A DNA stretch of 64,000 bases from Clostridiales bacterium Firm_11 (lineage in GTDB: Bacteria > Bacillota > Clostridia > Christensenellales > Aristaeellaceae). The notes beneath the pieces are model-generated. The model made no database searches. It worked only from the letters and a program-made list of their open reading frames with translations, and was not told where the DNA came from. The DNA is taken from contig LVAQ01000006.1 in assembly GCA_001604105.1 (NCBI GenBank), positions 1 to 64,000 on the forward strand, read 5' to 3'. Of this stretch, positions 52,313 to 60,647 are shown piece after piece. Positions within the stretch are counted from its first letter, which is position 1. Each line of letters begins with the position of its first letter. Made by a program: the position numbers and the translations under genes.

Positions 52313-52351
52313 ATGACATATGTTGACATATGTCATAAATCATGCTAAACT
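52313..52351 (+). promoter_or_regulatory. Promoter of the rubredoxin operon overlapped by a perfect 24-bp palindrome
   Basis: TTGACA (52323-52328), 17-nt spacer, TAAACT (52346-52351). The -35 lies in a perfect inverted repeat with 11-bp arms ATGACATATGT and ACATATGTCAT around TG (52313-52336). A bound repressor would block the -35. I do not recognise the site as PerR, Fur or Rex. Confidence 0.7.
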
Positions 52352-52471
52352 GTTGATAACAACTTGGATCGTAACAACAACTGTATCGCATTTACTATGT
52401 CGCAACAGCCAGTGCCCAGGCACGATTACTGACTCTCTCAACGTCAATCAACCGATAAAGGGGAGGGTGCC

Positions 52472-53149
52472 ATGAGTCGATTTGTTTGTTCGGTTTGCGG
52501 TTATATGTATGATGAAGTCGTTGGGAATCAAGAAATGGGCGTCGCACCCGGTACGCTTTGGGAACTGCTATCAGAGGAATGGACGTGCCCACTCTGCGGC
52601 ATGACAAAATCAGCATTTCATAAAGCTTTGGAAAGCGCTTCACGCGACACACAATCAGAAGCCGAGCACTATCCGCCAACGGATTATACCGCTATTCCAT
52701 TATCAAATCTTGAAAAGAGCGCAATCTGCTCAAATCTCTCGCGCGGTTGTGAAAAACAGTATCTGCATCAAGCAGCGCAGTGGTTTGGTGAACTTGCCGC
52801 CTATTATCGCTCTATTGCCACACCTTCGGCAGACCCCAGCTTTGCCGCATTGCAGGCGGTTACGCAAAGTGATTTGCAAAACGCTTTGCCACAAGCAGTC
52901 GAAACCGCTACAACCCATGGAGATCGTGGGGCGTTACGCGCCCTGACTTGGGTTGACAAAGTTACACGCATCCACAAATCGCTCTTGACACGCTATGCGA
53001 AGGATGGGGACTCAATGATGGAAGGTCTGGATGCGTATGTATGCTCGGCGTGCGGTTTTATCTACCTTGGCACAGCGCCACCCAGTTTATGCCCCGTTTG
53101 CAAAGTCCCCAGTTGGAAGTTTGAACAAGCGGCAGCGAGGAGGGCTTGA
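52472..53149 (+). CDS. Rubredoxin - ferritin-like - rubredoxin fusion protein (rubrerythrin-related)
   Basis: A 225-residue protein. The N-terminal rubredoxin has FVCSVCGYMYDE and EEWTCPLCGM, and a C-terminal rubredoxin-like module has AYVCSACGFIYLG and SLCPVCKVP; each pair of CxxC motifs should hold one iron. The middle (about residues 80-180) is helical with KQYLHQAAQWFGELAAYY and VDKVTRIHKSLLTRY, like rubrerythrin, but the expected ExxH diiron ligands are not evident. It probably acts in electron transfer for oxidative-stress defence. GGGAGG precedes the ATG; the ferredoxin gene follows by 1 nt. Confidence 0.8.
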   Translation: MSRFVCSVCGYMYDEVVGNQEMGVAPGTLWELLSEEWTCPLCGMTKSAFHKALESASRDTQSEAEHYPPTDYTAIPLSNLEKSAICSNLSRGCEKQYLHQAAQWFGELAAYYRSIATPSADPSFAALQAVTQSDLQNALPQAVETATTHGDRGALRALTWVDKVTRIHKSLLTRYAKDGDSMMEGLDAYVCSACGFIYLGTAPPSLCPVCKVPSWKFEQAAARRA

Positions 53150-53150
53150 G

Positions 53151-53645
53151 ATGGCTGAAACATACGCCGTACGCAACATCCGGCTATGTACGAAGGATTG
53201 CCTTTGCCTGTATGTATGTCCAACTGGCGCAACCGATACCGAGAATAGCGTGATTGATACGGATCGCTGCAATGGTTGTGGTGCATGCGCAGCCGCATGC
53301 CCCTCCATGGCTATCAGCATGGTTCCCAAGGCTTATCCGCCCCAGCAGCCTAAAACAATCGAAGTCATCAACGCCCTGCGTTCGCTAGCGCAAAGGAAAG
53401 CGCAGGCTGAAAACACGGCGGCGCTTCTACCCGGAAAACTTGCTGCCGCACTGGAGAAATCCAATCGAATCATGCTGGAGGATATATTTCGAGAATCAGG
53501 ATATATGCTACCGCAGAGCGCAACCGCGCATCAACTATTGGAAGATGCGCTCATCCATGAAACCGGCGACGCATTTCCCGCCGAGGCATGCCGTGCTTTG
53601 CTGAAATCATTGGACTGGAACGAAATGATCGATAACCACTCGTAG
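53151..53645 (+). CDS. 4Fe-4S ferredoxin-domain protein
   Basis: A 164-residue protein with two cluster motifs, CTKDCLCLYVCP and CNGCGACAAACP, in the first 60 residues. The C-terminal 100 residues are helical, with no cysteine clusters, and not recognised (AAALEKSNRIMLEDIFRESGYMLP). AGGAGG 7 nt upstream fixes the ATG at 53151, although the frame is open 120 nt further inside the previous gene. It is probably the electron-transfer partner of the rubredoxin fusion protein. Confidence 0.82.
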   Translation: MAETYAVRNIRLCTKDCLCLYVCPTGATDTENSVIDTDRCNGCGACAAACPSMAISMVPKAYPPQQPKTIEVINALRSLAQRKAQAENTAALLPGKLAAALEKSNRIMLEDIFRESGYMLPQSATAHQLLEDALIHETGDAFPAEACRALLKSLDWNEMIDNHS

Positions 53646-53798
53646 GCATAATCTCCAGCACGTGCAACGCTTTTCAACATGCAGCCCCTTAGTACACATC
53701 GCAGAGCGCAACAAACCACGTTACCATGGAAAGCCATTATGAGTCCAAAACCACTGGGAAATCACCGCACAACGCCCTATCTTTCCATCAAAGCAAGC

Positions 53799-53827
53799 TT
53801 GACAGCGTACCAATGTCTGCGCATAAT
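53799..53827 (+). promoter_or_regulatory. Promoter of the MATE gene
   Basis: Perfect TTGACA (53799-53804), 17-nt spacer, CATAAT (53822-53827), about 36 nt before the ATG. Confidence 0.7.
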
Positions 53828-53863
53828 GGATAAGCTACGCCATAAGAAAGACAGGGTGTTTTC

Positions 53864-55255
53864 ATGTCTTCTCCCAATACCTATAACCTGACGCAGGGCG
53901 GTATCCTAAAGAAGATGCTGCTGGTTGCAGTGCCGATCATGGGCACGCAGTTCCTGCAAATGACCTATAATCTCACGGATATGTTCTGGCTTGGCCAGAT
54001 GGAAGCCTCCATTACTGCCGTTGCAGCCAGCGGATTAGCCGGCATGTTCCTGTGGTTGGGTATGGCGCCGATGATGGTGGGACGCATGGGTGCGGAAATC
54101 GGCACCGCGCAAAGCCTTGGCCGCGGCGAATCAGACGTCGCGCAAACCTATGCACAGACTGCCACTCGCATGGCGCTGTTATTGGGTTTTCTGTATGGTT
54201 TGGTTTTGCTGACAATGGCCGATCCCCTGATAACCCTTCTACAGGTCAAAGAACCTGCCGTTCGCGCCAGTACCAGTGATTACCTGCGAATCGTCAGTAT
54301 CGGAATACCAATGACGTATGTTTCTGCTGCAATTACAGGCGCTTTCAACGGTGCTGGCAACTCACGCCTAAGCTTCTGGGCTAATGCGGTAGGTTTAGCT
54401 ATCAATATGGTATTGGATCCACTGCTGATCCTCGTTCTGGGAATGGGCATTCGTGGCGCAGCGGCTGCCACTGTGCTGGCACAGGCAACCGTTTGCTTGC
54501 TGTTTATCCTGTTTGCAAAGCGCCATCGCCATCGGCCTTTCCCTCGTTTTGTGTTGCTGGGCAAGGTAAGCATGCAATTTGGACGACAAATCATACGCTG
54601 GAGCCTCCCTGTGGTTGTAGAGAGCGCCTCGTTCACATTGCTTGCGATGGTGGTCACCAGCATGGTTTCCGCATGGTACGGAGAAACTGCCGTTGCGGTA
54701 CAGCGTGTAGGCAGTCAAATTGAGTCGCTCAGCTGGCTGATCGGCGGTGGATTCTCCTCCGCGGTAACAGCTTTTATCGGCCAAAACTATGGCGCGCGTA
54801 AATGGGGGCGAATTCGACGCGGCTATCGCATCGCGCTGGGTGCACTGTTTGCCTGGGAAGTTCTGGTCACGTTTCTGCTGGTGTTTTTTGGGCGCTTCTT
54901 TTTCTCACTATTTCTACGTGAACCGCCGCAAATACTCGATATGGGAGAAAGTTTTCTGCGTATTTTGGCGGGTTGCCAGCTATTCATGGCGATGGAAGGT
55001 GCATGTGCGGGCGCTTTCAGAGGCATGGGTCGTACGATGCCTCCCAGCGTATGCAGTATTTCAGCCAACATGATCCGTCCATTCCTGTGCTGGTTTTTCG
55101 CGCAATGGATGGGTCTGGACGGACTTTGGATGGGTGTAACGGTTTCTGCCGCCTTGCGCGGAACCCTGATGCTGATCTGGTATACGCTTTATGAAAAGGT
55201 GATCCCCAAACATGACGAGGTAGTATCTCCGGATCTCGAACGATCGACCATTTAG
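53864..55255 (+). CDS. MATE-family multidrug/cation efflux transporter
   Basis: A 463-residue membrane protein with twelve expected helices in two homologous halves. Family stretches are LKKMLLVAVPIMGTQFLQMTYNLTDMFWLG at the start, ITGAFNGAGNSRLSFWANAVGLAINMVLDPLLI, and GGGFSSAVTAFIGQNYGARKWGRIRRGYRIAL opening the second half. It exports organic cations or drugs with Na+ or H+. The ribosome site is weak (AGGGTG). No regulator is adjacent. Confidence 0.93.
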   Translation: MSSPNTYNLTQGGILKKMLLVAVPIMGTQFLQMTYNLTDMFWLGQMEASITAVAASGLAGMFLWLGMAPMMVGRMGAEIGTAQSLGRGESDVAQTYAQTATRMALLLGFLYGLVLLTMADPLITLLQVKEPAVRASTSDYLRIVSIGIPMTYVSAAITGAFNGAGNSRLSFWANAVGLAINMVLDPLLILVLGMGIRGAAAATVLAQATVCLLFILFAKRHRHRPFPRFVLLGKVSMQFGRQIIRWSLPVVVESASFTLLAMVVTSMVSAWYGETAVAVQRVGSQIESLSWLIGGGFSSAVTAFIGQNYGARKWGRIRRGYRIALGALFAWEVLVTFLLVFFGRFFFSLFLREPPQILDMGESFLRILAGCQLFMAMEGACAGAFRGMGRTMPPSVCSISANMIRPFLCWFFAQWMGLDGLWMGVTVSAALRGTLMLIWYTLYEKVIPKHDEVVSPDLERSTI

Positions 55256-55486
55256 AATAGCGGCTTTCGTTTGTATGATAAAGCCAAAATGGATTTCATA
55301 GCTGGATGAAAACGTGTGCTATTCCTTGCTTTGCCTGTACATATGCCAGTCATCCGTTCCCCCTTTTGTGGTAATCCCTGTCTCTTGGCTTGCGACTGCC
55401 AAGCACTTTTCATGTTCTCGTGATTCCATACTTGCTACACTGCCTGATAGGTATACAGAAGCCATGTATATCAATCAACATTAACG

Positions 55487-55522
55487 TAAAGACGGCAAGA
55501 CGATGATGCCTTGCCGTCTTTA
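55487..55522. terminator. Bidirectional terminator between MATE gene and rpsD
   Basis: A perfect 13-bp stem TAAAGACGGCAAG with its complement over a 10-nt loop. It lies about 50 nt after the rpsD stop on the minus strand and 230 nt after the MATE stop. The rest of 55256-55571 shows nothing. Confidence 0.8.
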
Positions 55523-55571
55523 GGTATGCTTTCTGTGCTATCATCCAGGCTGATCAACACAAATGCGTCCC

Positions 55572-56165
55572 TTACCGCGAGAAATACTCCACAACCATAT
55601 GATCATCAATCTGTACAGGAATCTCTTCACGGCGTGGGATGCGCGCCAGCTCACCCCGATAATCCTCTTGATTTCGAATGATATAGGGCAAGCTGAAGCT
55701 GCATCGTTCATTGAAATTCGTACGCCAATGCTCGTTCTTGCGGGATTTTAAAGCCAGCTCCACCTGATCACCCGGCTTAACTGCATAGGAAGGATAGGTC
55801 GTTCTTCGCCCATTGACCAGCACATGCCCATGGGTAACCATCTGCCTTCCAAGGCGGATGGAGTTGGCAAATCCAATGCGATAAACGATATTGTCCAGCC
55901 TGCATTCCAAGCTGGCAATCAGTTTATCAGCGGTCACGCCATCACCCGCGCGCGCCTTTTCGTAGTATCTGCGAAGTTGTTTATCCAGTATGCCATAGTA
56001 CGCCTTTACTTTTTGCTTTTCTGTCAATTGCAGGCCATACTCCGATACTTTTTTCCGCTTGTTAAATGCCGGTGCATCCGCCCGCTTCATCGCTTTGGGA
56101 TGCCCGCAGGTGTTTACCCCTAATCTGCGGCACTCTTTAAATCGTGGTCCTCTTTTGGTTGCCAT
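55572..56165 (-). CDS. rpsD: 30S ribosomal protein S4 (stand-alone form)
   Basis: A 197-residue S4 with the S4 RNA-binding domain (SLECRLDNIVYRIGFANSIRLGRQMVTHGHVLVNGRRTTYPSYAVKPGD). The N terminus GPRFKECRRLGVNTCGHPKAMKRAD lacks the four-cysteine zinc knuckle of the classical protein and resembles the second S4 found in some Clostridia. It lies outside the usual rpsM-rpsK-rpoA operon. It binds 16S rRNA early in 30S assembly. Its promoter is near-perfect and its leader contains a palindrome at 56231-56248. Confidence 0.95.
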   Translation of the reverse strand: MATKRGPRFKECRRLGVNTCGHPKAMKRADAPAFNKRKKVSEYGLQLTEKQKVKAYYGILDKQLRRYYEKARAGDGVTADKLIASLECRLDNIVYRIGFANSIRLGRQMVTHGHVLVNGRRTTYPSYAVKPGDQVELALKSRKNEHWRTNFNERCSFSLPYIIRNQEDYRGELARIPRREEIPVQIDDHMVVEYFSR

Positions 56166-56230
56166 GTCTCACCGATTCCTTTCCATCGAATTGAATCTTT
56201 GCTATGCGCTTTGCGCTAATTTTGCCATTC

Positions 56231-56287
56231 AGTTAGTGTTCACTAACTTTCATTGCTCATTATACTGAACCTGATTGCCAATGTCAA
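56231..56287 (-). promoter_or_regulatory. Promoter and leader palindrome of rpsD
   Basis: On the minus strand a fully consensus promoter: TTGACA (56282-56287), 17-nt spacer, TATAAT (56259-56264). Just downstream of the start site is a perfect palindrome with arms AGTTAGTG and CACTAACT (56231-56248), which could be an operator or a 5' hairpin. Confidence 0.85.
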
Positions 56288-56399
56288 ATCCAAAAGTGCT
56301 GTTTTTATGTAGCAACTTCGTTGCCTAAGCAAGATTCTTCGAAACAAACAATGATTCTTCAAATGCGCGAACAAGCAGCCATGCAAAATGGCAAAACGC

Positions 56400-56433
56400 G
56401 AGAAAGCGGTGTTTGCCTAAAGGCAAACACCGC
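56400..56433 (-). terminator. Terminator of the superoxide dismutase gene
   Basis: A perfect 13-bp stem GCGGTGTTTGCCT with its complement and a minimal loop, followed on the minus strand by TTTCT, 18 nt after the stop. Confidence 0.75.
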
Positions 56434-56451
56434 CGAAGCGCTCACATTCCA

Positions 56452-57075
56452 TCAAGCGTTGATAACCTTGTCGAAATTCGTTGCGACTGTCTTCCAATCG
56501 ATCACATGGAAGAACGCCTTCACGTAATCAGCTCGAAGGTTCTTATACTTGAGGTAATAGGCGTGCTCCCACACATCGATGCCCAGAATGGGCACAAAGC
56601 CACGCCCTTCCATCAGTGGATTATCCTGGTTTGGGCTGGCGGAAAGCGCCAGCTTTCTTTCCTTGTTAGCGGAGAGCCAAGCCCATCCAGAGCCAAACTG
56701 CCCCATCGCCAATCGGCTGATTTCCTCTTGAAAAGCTGCAAAGCCGCCAAAATGTTGATCGAGCACGGTTCTAAACGCTCCCTGGGGTTCCCCGCCACCG
56801 TCGGCACTTACGGTTCCAAAATAAAGATTATGGTTGTAGAAACCACCGCCATTATTGCGAATCGCCTTACGCAGCCCTTCGTCGGCAATCGTATCCAGCG
56901 AACCAAGCAGAAATTCAATTGGCTTGTCAGCTACACCAGCTTTGTCTGCGGCATCGTTAAGGTTTTTGGTGTATGCTGAATGGTGCTTGGTGAAGTGCGT
57001 TTCCATGGTAAGGGCATCAATATGCGGCTCAAGTGCATCAAAGCCATATGGTAATTGAATTTGTTGAAACATCAT
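56452..57075 (-). CDS. sodA: Fe/Mn superoxide dismutase
   Basis: A 207-residue enzyme. Metal ligands are visible: His in METHFTKHHSAY, His in GGGFYNHNLYF, and Asp and His in LGIDVWEHAYYLKY. It dismutates superoxide to oxygen and peroxide in the cytoplasm. Iron versus manganese cannot be decided by eye. AAGGAG 6 nt upstream supports the first of two ATGs. For an anaerobe it fits with the nearby rubredoxin-type proteins as oxygen defence. Confidence 0.95.
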   Translation of the reverse strand: MMFQQIQLPYGFDALEPHIDALTMETHFTKHHSAYTKNLNDAADKAGVADKPIEFLLGSLDTIADEGLRKAIRNNGGGFYNHNLYFGTVSADGGGEPQGAFRTVLDQHFGGFAAFQEEISRLAMGQFGSGWAWLSANKERKLALSASPNQDNPLMEGRGFVPILGIDVWEHAYYLKYKNLRADYVKAFFHVIDWKTVATNFDKVINA

Positions 57076-57120
57076 GAGAATCTCCTTTCAAGTCTGCTAC
57101 CAAACGCATTATCCTTCGTC

Positions 57121-57136
57121 GTTAGTGTCCCTTAAC
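57121..57136. promoter_or_regulatory. Degenerate GTTAGTG-type palindrome at the sod promoter
   Basis: GTTAGTGTCCCTTAAC resembles the palindrome in the rpsD leader (GTTAGTGTTCACTAAC) and lies where the -35 of a weak sod promoter (GATAAT about 20 nt downstream on the minus strand) would be. The rest of 57137-57370 shows nothing. Confidence 0.3.
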
Positions 57137-57370
57137 CTCGTCAGTGAAAAAAACACCTTGGGGCAATGGAAGCTTGTGCATGGAAGCCTTGCGAGGTTGG
57201 TGCCGCTGCGATAAGCTACAACGGCTTCCTCTTGTTATTTTTATATCCTTTTCGGCAAAGGGTGAAACGAGAAGTTGTTGCTCGTTTATTCATACACTTT
57301 TCTGTTCATTTGGCTACCGCTCGGTTTGATTGAACCAATGACGCAATCCACCAAGCCTTCACGCACAATG

Positions 57371-58129
57371 TTACGCTTCCCATTGTGCAAGGATTGTACG
57401 CATCCACCCCTCAACATCCATACCATACGCATTCATCAGGTTATTACGGGAAAGCACCGTACGGTTATCTCCATAGGCGATCATTTTGCCCCGCTCCAAC
57501 AACATGGCATGCGTGCCAAATGCGCGCGCCATGCCAATATCATGCACAACGGAAACAGCCGCCCGGTTTGGCTGTGTAATCCATTCCTGAATCAGTTCGA
57601 AAGTTTGCTTCTGGTACTTGAGATCCAGATGATTGGTAGGTTCGTCCAGGATAATCAGGTTTGGATCCTGCGCAAACACCTGTGCTAAAAACGTGCGCTG
57701 TACCTCTCCGCCGGAGAGCGTGAGCATCGATTGATCCTTAAGCGCTAGCATGCCTGTCATTTCTAACGCAGCGTGCACCTTGCGTTCACCCTGCGAATCC
57801 GTTGCAGAGAAAAACCCTTGTCGATGCGCAAAGCGCCCCAGCGTTACAACTTCTTCCACCGTAAAGGCATAATTGACTTGATGACGCTGTGATAAAAACG
57901 CGATCTCCCGCGCAATTTCGTTTGGACGCATGGTTTTGAGGTCGCGCCTTTGATAACGGATTACCCCCTGATATGGTACACTCTGGGCAATGGCATGGAC
58001 AAATGTTGATTTTCCGGCGCCGTTCGCCCCGGCAATCATAAGCCACTGCCCCGCCTGTATCGAAACGCTCACATCCGAAAGTGCGGTCAGCGTGCCATGA
58101 TTGACAGTTAGATTCTGAATCGAGAGCAT
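57371..58129 (-). CDS. btuD: Cobalamin ABC transporter ATP-binding protein
   Basis: A 252-residue FecE/BtuD-type ATPase with Walker A GANGAGKST, signature LSGGEVQRTFLAQVF, Walker B LIILDEPTNHLD and an H-loop in VSVVHDIGMA. It is the third gene of a btuF-btuC-btuD operon; 3 nt separate it from the permease. The cobalamin riboswitch upstream of the operon identifies the substrate. Confidence 0.9.
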   Translation of the reverse strand: MLSIQNLTVNHGTLTALSDVSVSIQAGQWLMIAGANGAGKSTFVHAIAQSVPYQGVIRYQRRDLKTMRPNEIAREIAFLSQRHQVNYAFTVEEVVTLGRFAHRQGFFSATDSQGERKVHAALEMTGMLALKDQSMLTLSGGEVQRTFLAQVFAQDPNLIILDEPTNHLDLKYQKQTFELIQEWITQPNRAAVSVVHDIGMARAFGTHAMLLERGKMIAYGDNRTVLSRNNLMNAYGMDVEGWMRTILAQWEA

Positions 58130-58132
58130 GCT

Positions 58133-59164
58133 TCACCGTGCCTTTCTCGTGTGATAAAAGATGTATACAAATACCGCCGACCCAATGAGGGATGTGATGA
58201 CACCAATCGGTATTTCCAAAGGACTGAGCAATACGCGACCTGCCAGATCTGCCAGCATCAAGAATACCGCGCCGCCAAACATGCTTGCTGTAAGCAACCG
58301 CCGATGGTTGGGACCCACAAGCATGCGCGTCATATGTGGTATGACCAGTCCCACAAAACCGATGGTTCCCCCCACGGATACACAAACGCCAATCAGCGCG
58401 GAAGATGCGATCAGAATCCGAAGCTTAACCCGCTTTACATCCACCCCGATATAACGGGCATTATCCTCCCCGATAGCAAGGGCGTTTAGTTCGCGACTGC
58501 TCGAAAGAATTAGCGCTCCGCAAAGAACCAGCGTTATCAGCAGCGCCAACGCGTTTTGGTAATTACTCCCGGCAAGCGAGCCCATCGTCCAAAACATGAT
58601 GGACTTCACCTTGTCCCCGGAAAAAGTAATAATCAGACTGATGATACTGTGCGCAAACATGGTAAAGATAACACCAATAAGAATAATGGTGTTTGTTGCC
58701 AGCGAATGATCCAGTCGATAGGCAAACGTTAGAATAAACACCAGGGATAGGAAGGCAAACAGCATCGCCATAGCCATCGCGCCGCCATAAGATACCCCGG
58801 GTATGGTTAGCCCAAACGCGATTGCAAGGATCGCGCCCAGCGATGCACCCGATGAAACCCCGAGCGTAGAACCATCCGCAAGCGGATTGCGCAATAACCC
58901 CTGCATAGCCGCCCCACTCAAGGATAATGAGACGCCGCAAAGCGCGACGCTCAGCACGCGAGGCAGCCTGACCAGTAATATAATGGAGCGCGACATCCCC
59001 TGCGGGATTGGGCGTCCCCATAGCGTGTTCCAGATGACCGTCAGCGTATCGGCAAGGGGAATGTTCACACTGCCCATGCAGACACAAAGCAGCAGTATCG
59101 CGATTGTTGATAACAGCATCAAAGCATAGGCAGTCCAGCGAAAAGGCCGCTTTCTTCTATCCAT
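58133..59164 (-). CDS. btuC: Cobalamin ABC transporter permease (FecCD family)
   Basis: A 343-residue FecCD permease with eight to ten helices and the family stretches RLPRVLSVALCGVSLSLSGAAMQGLLRNPLADGSTLGVSSGA and GTIGFVGLVIPHMTRMLVGPNHR. GAGGT 4 nt upstream supports the ATG at 59164 although the frame is open 123 nt further. It forms a homodimeric channel for BtuF-bound cobalamin. Confidence 0.92.
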   Translation of the reverse strand: MDRRKRPFRWTAYALMLLSTIAILLLCVCMGSVNIPLADTLTVIWNTLWGRPIPQGMSRSIILLVRLPRVLSVALCGVSLSLSGAAMQGLLRNPLADGSTLGVSSGASLGAILAIAFGLTIPGVSYGGAMAMAMLFAFLSLVFILTFAYRLDHSLATNTIILIGVIFTMFAHSIISLIITFSGDKVKSIMFWTMGSLAGSNYQNALALLITLVLCGALILSSSRELNALAIGEDNARYIGVDVKRVKLRILIASSALIGVCVSVGGTIGFVGLVIPHMTRMLVGPNHRRLLTASMFGGAVFLMLADLAGRVLLSPLEIPIGVITSLIGSAVFVYIFYHTRKAR

Positions 59165-59225
59165 GTTTACCTCAATAACCGCAGGAGGGGGGTGACTCCC
59201 CCTCCTGTTCGCCTTTCCTGTACCT

Positions 59226-60158
59226 TTAAGCCGCAGGCGCAAGCGTCTCCGGCTCATAAATGATCTGGTAGAGCGTATTGACTGCATCCATCAGGCGAGG
59301 GCCAGGGCGAGAAATTTCGTTAGAATCAACATTGATGACAGCGCTGTTCTTGACTGCCTTTAGATCCTGCCAGCCTTCTCGGCTAACGATTTCCTCCACA
59401 GGCGTGGGTCCCTCGCCGTAGTACATGGAAATGGTTACAATATAATCAGGGTCACGCATCAGTACCTGTTCCTGGGAGATTTCGCCCCAGCTTTGTACAT
59501 CCGCAAAAGCATTGGTTAACCCCAGCATCGAAGCCAACTCATCCATAAAGGTTCCGCTTCCGGCTGTCCAAAGACCCCACTGCAAAGGCGATACCTCAAA
59601 ATAGATTGTTTTACCGCTTTCACCGCTCGTCTTGTGCGCAACTTCCCCAAAGGTGTTAACCATGCGCTCGATGAGTGCGTCTGCTTCTGCGTTCATACCC
59701 GTCACAGCGCCAATTACAGAAATGGCTTGGTACACCCCTTCAATGTCGACCGCATCATTGACAACCACCTTGATACCCGCCGCTTCCATTGCTTCAGTCT
59801 GTTCAACGGTTTGTGCCATGGTGCTCATGATAACCACTTGTGGCTGCAGCGCGATGATCTGTTCCACATTGGTTTGCGCGCCGGATTGAACCACGGGTAT
59901 TTCGTTCACATCCGCGGGGTAATCACAATACTCGCCACGACCAACCAACGTTTCCCCTGCCCCAATCGCATACAGAATCTCGCAGTCTGAAGGTGTTAGT
60001 ACCACGATGCGGGTTGCGGGCGCTTCCAGCACAATTTCGCGCCCCTTCATATCGGTCAGATAGATGGTCTCGTTTGTTTCGCCCATTGCGACACCACTAA
60101 ACTGGGCAACCAGAAGAACGATGGTAAGCAGGATCGGGAGTGCCTTGTTTTTCTTCAT
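59226..60158 (-). CDS. btuF: Cobalamin ABC transporter substrate-binding protein
   Basis: A 310-residue type 3 binding protein. The signal peptide is about 27 residues, ending GVAMG before ETNE, with no lipobox cysteine. The mature protein begins IYLTDMKGREIVLEAPATRIVVLTPSDCEILYAIGAGETLVGRGEYCDYP, the usual opening of corrinoid and siderophore binding proteins. It binds cobalamin outside the membrane. The riboswitch-regulated context decides for B12 over siderophores. Confidence 0.9.
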   Translation of the reverse strand: MKKNKALPILLTIVLLVAQFSGVAMGETNETIYLTDMKGREIVLEAPATRIVVLTPSDCEILYAIGAGETLVGRGEYCDYPADVNEIPVVQSGAQTNVEQIIALQPQVVIMSTMAQTVEQTEAMEAAGIKVVVNDAVDIEGVYQAISVIGAVTGMNAEADALIERMVNTFGEVAHKTSGESGKTIYFEVSPLQWGLWTAGSGTFMDELASMLGLTNAFADVQSWGEISQEQVLMRDPDYIVTISMYYGEGPTPVEEIVSREGWQDLKAVKNSAVINVDSNEISRPGPRLMDAVNTLYQIIYEPETLAPAA

Positions 60159-60201
60159 ATGATCTAAGCCTTTCCATTATTCAAATGAATAGATTGAGCC
60201 T

Positions 60202-60234
60202 AAAAAGGTCGTCCTCGCATTTACGGGGACGACC
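60202..60234 (-). terminator. Intrinsic terminator between the riboswitch and btuF
   Basis: GGTCGTCCCC pairs with GAGGACGACC (one G-T) over an 8-nt loop and is followed on the minus strand by TTTTTA. Its position before btuF suits transcriptional control by the riboswitch, although it lies about 190 nt from the aptamer. Confidence 0.8.
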
Positions 60235-60424
60235 TGTTAGCGCTTCATTCCCACCCAAATTGATATGCGATGGTATGGCAGCGTCTGTGTGTAAACATGG
60301 TCGTTACCCCGTTTACGCAGCATCCGCTAAACACGCGTCCACATAGCAAAGTAGGTTGGGTCAGAAGCGGTTTCTATCCACATAGATCCCATCTATGCAT
60401 AGCATACCCCAATCCCCAGGAGCG

Positions 60425-60600
60425 TTGATGTGTAAACAGGTCTCCCGACTTGACATCATCCTACTTGGGCGCCTTCCCGCTATCAAGCAGTGGCTTTGAG
60501 CCCTTTCGTCCGTTTCACGGTTACTGGGATAGTCCGGAAATCTCATCCGTGTTCCCATGGCGCTCATTGAGCGTCGCATGTTTCCATGCAGATACACACG
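60425..60600 (-). promoter_or_regulatory. Cobalamin riboswitch
   Basis: Read on the minus strand the leader shows the aptamer's conserved parts in order: GGAACACGGATGAGATTTCC, AGTAACCGTGAA, the B12 box AAGCCACTG, then GCGGGAAGGCGCCCAAGTAG, GGATGATGTC, AAGTCGGGAGACCTG. It binds adenosyl- or methylcobalamin and should switch off the BtuFCD operon when B12 is plentiful, probably by the terminator at 60202-60234. Confidence 0.93.
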
Positions 60601-60618
60601 CTATTCACTTGTGACTGC

Positions 60619-60647
60619 ATTATACCGCAGGCTCCTGCATCCGTCAA
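60619..60647 (-). promoter_or_regulatory. Promoter of the riboswitch-btuFCD operon
   Basis: On the minus strand TTGACG (60642-60647), 17-nt spacer, perfect TATAAT (60619-60624), so that transcription starts just before the aptamer. Confidence 0.85.

Noticed and set aside
57366..57391. CACAATG/CATTGTG hairpin at the btuD stop codon
   Set aside because: It overlaps the coding end and has no T-run, so it is not called as a terminator.
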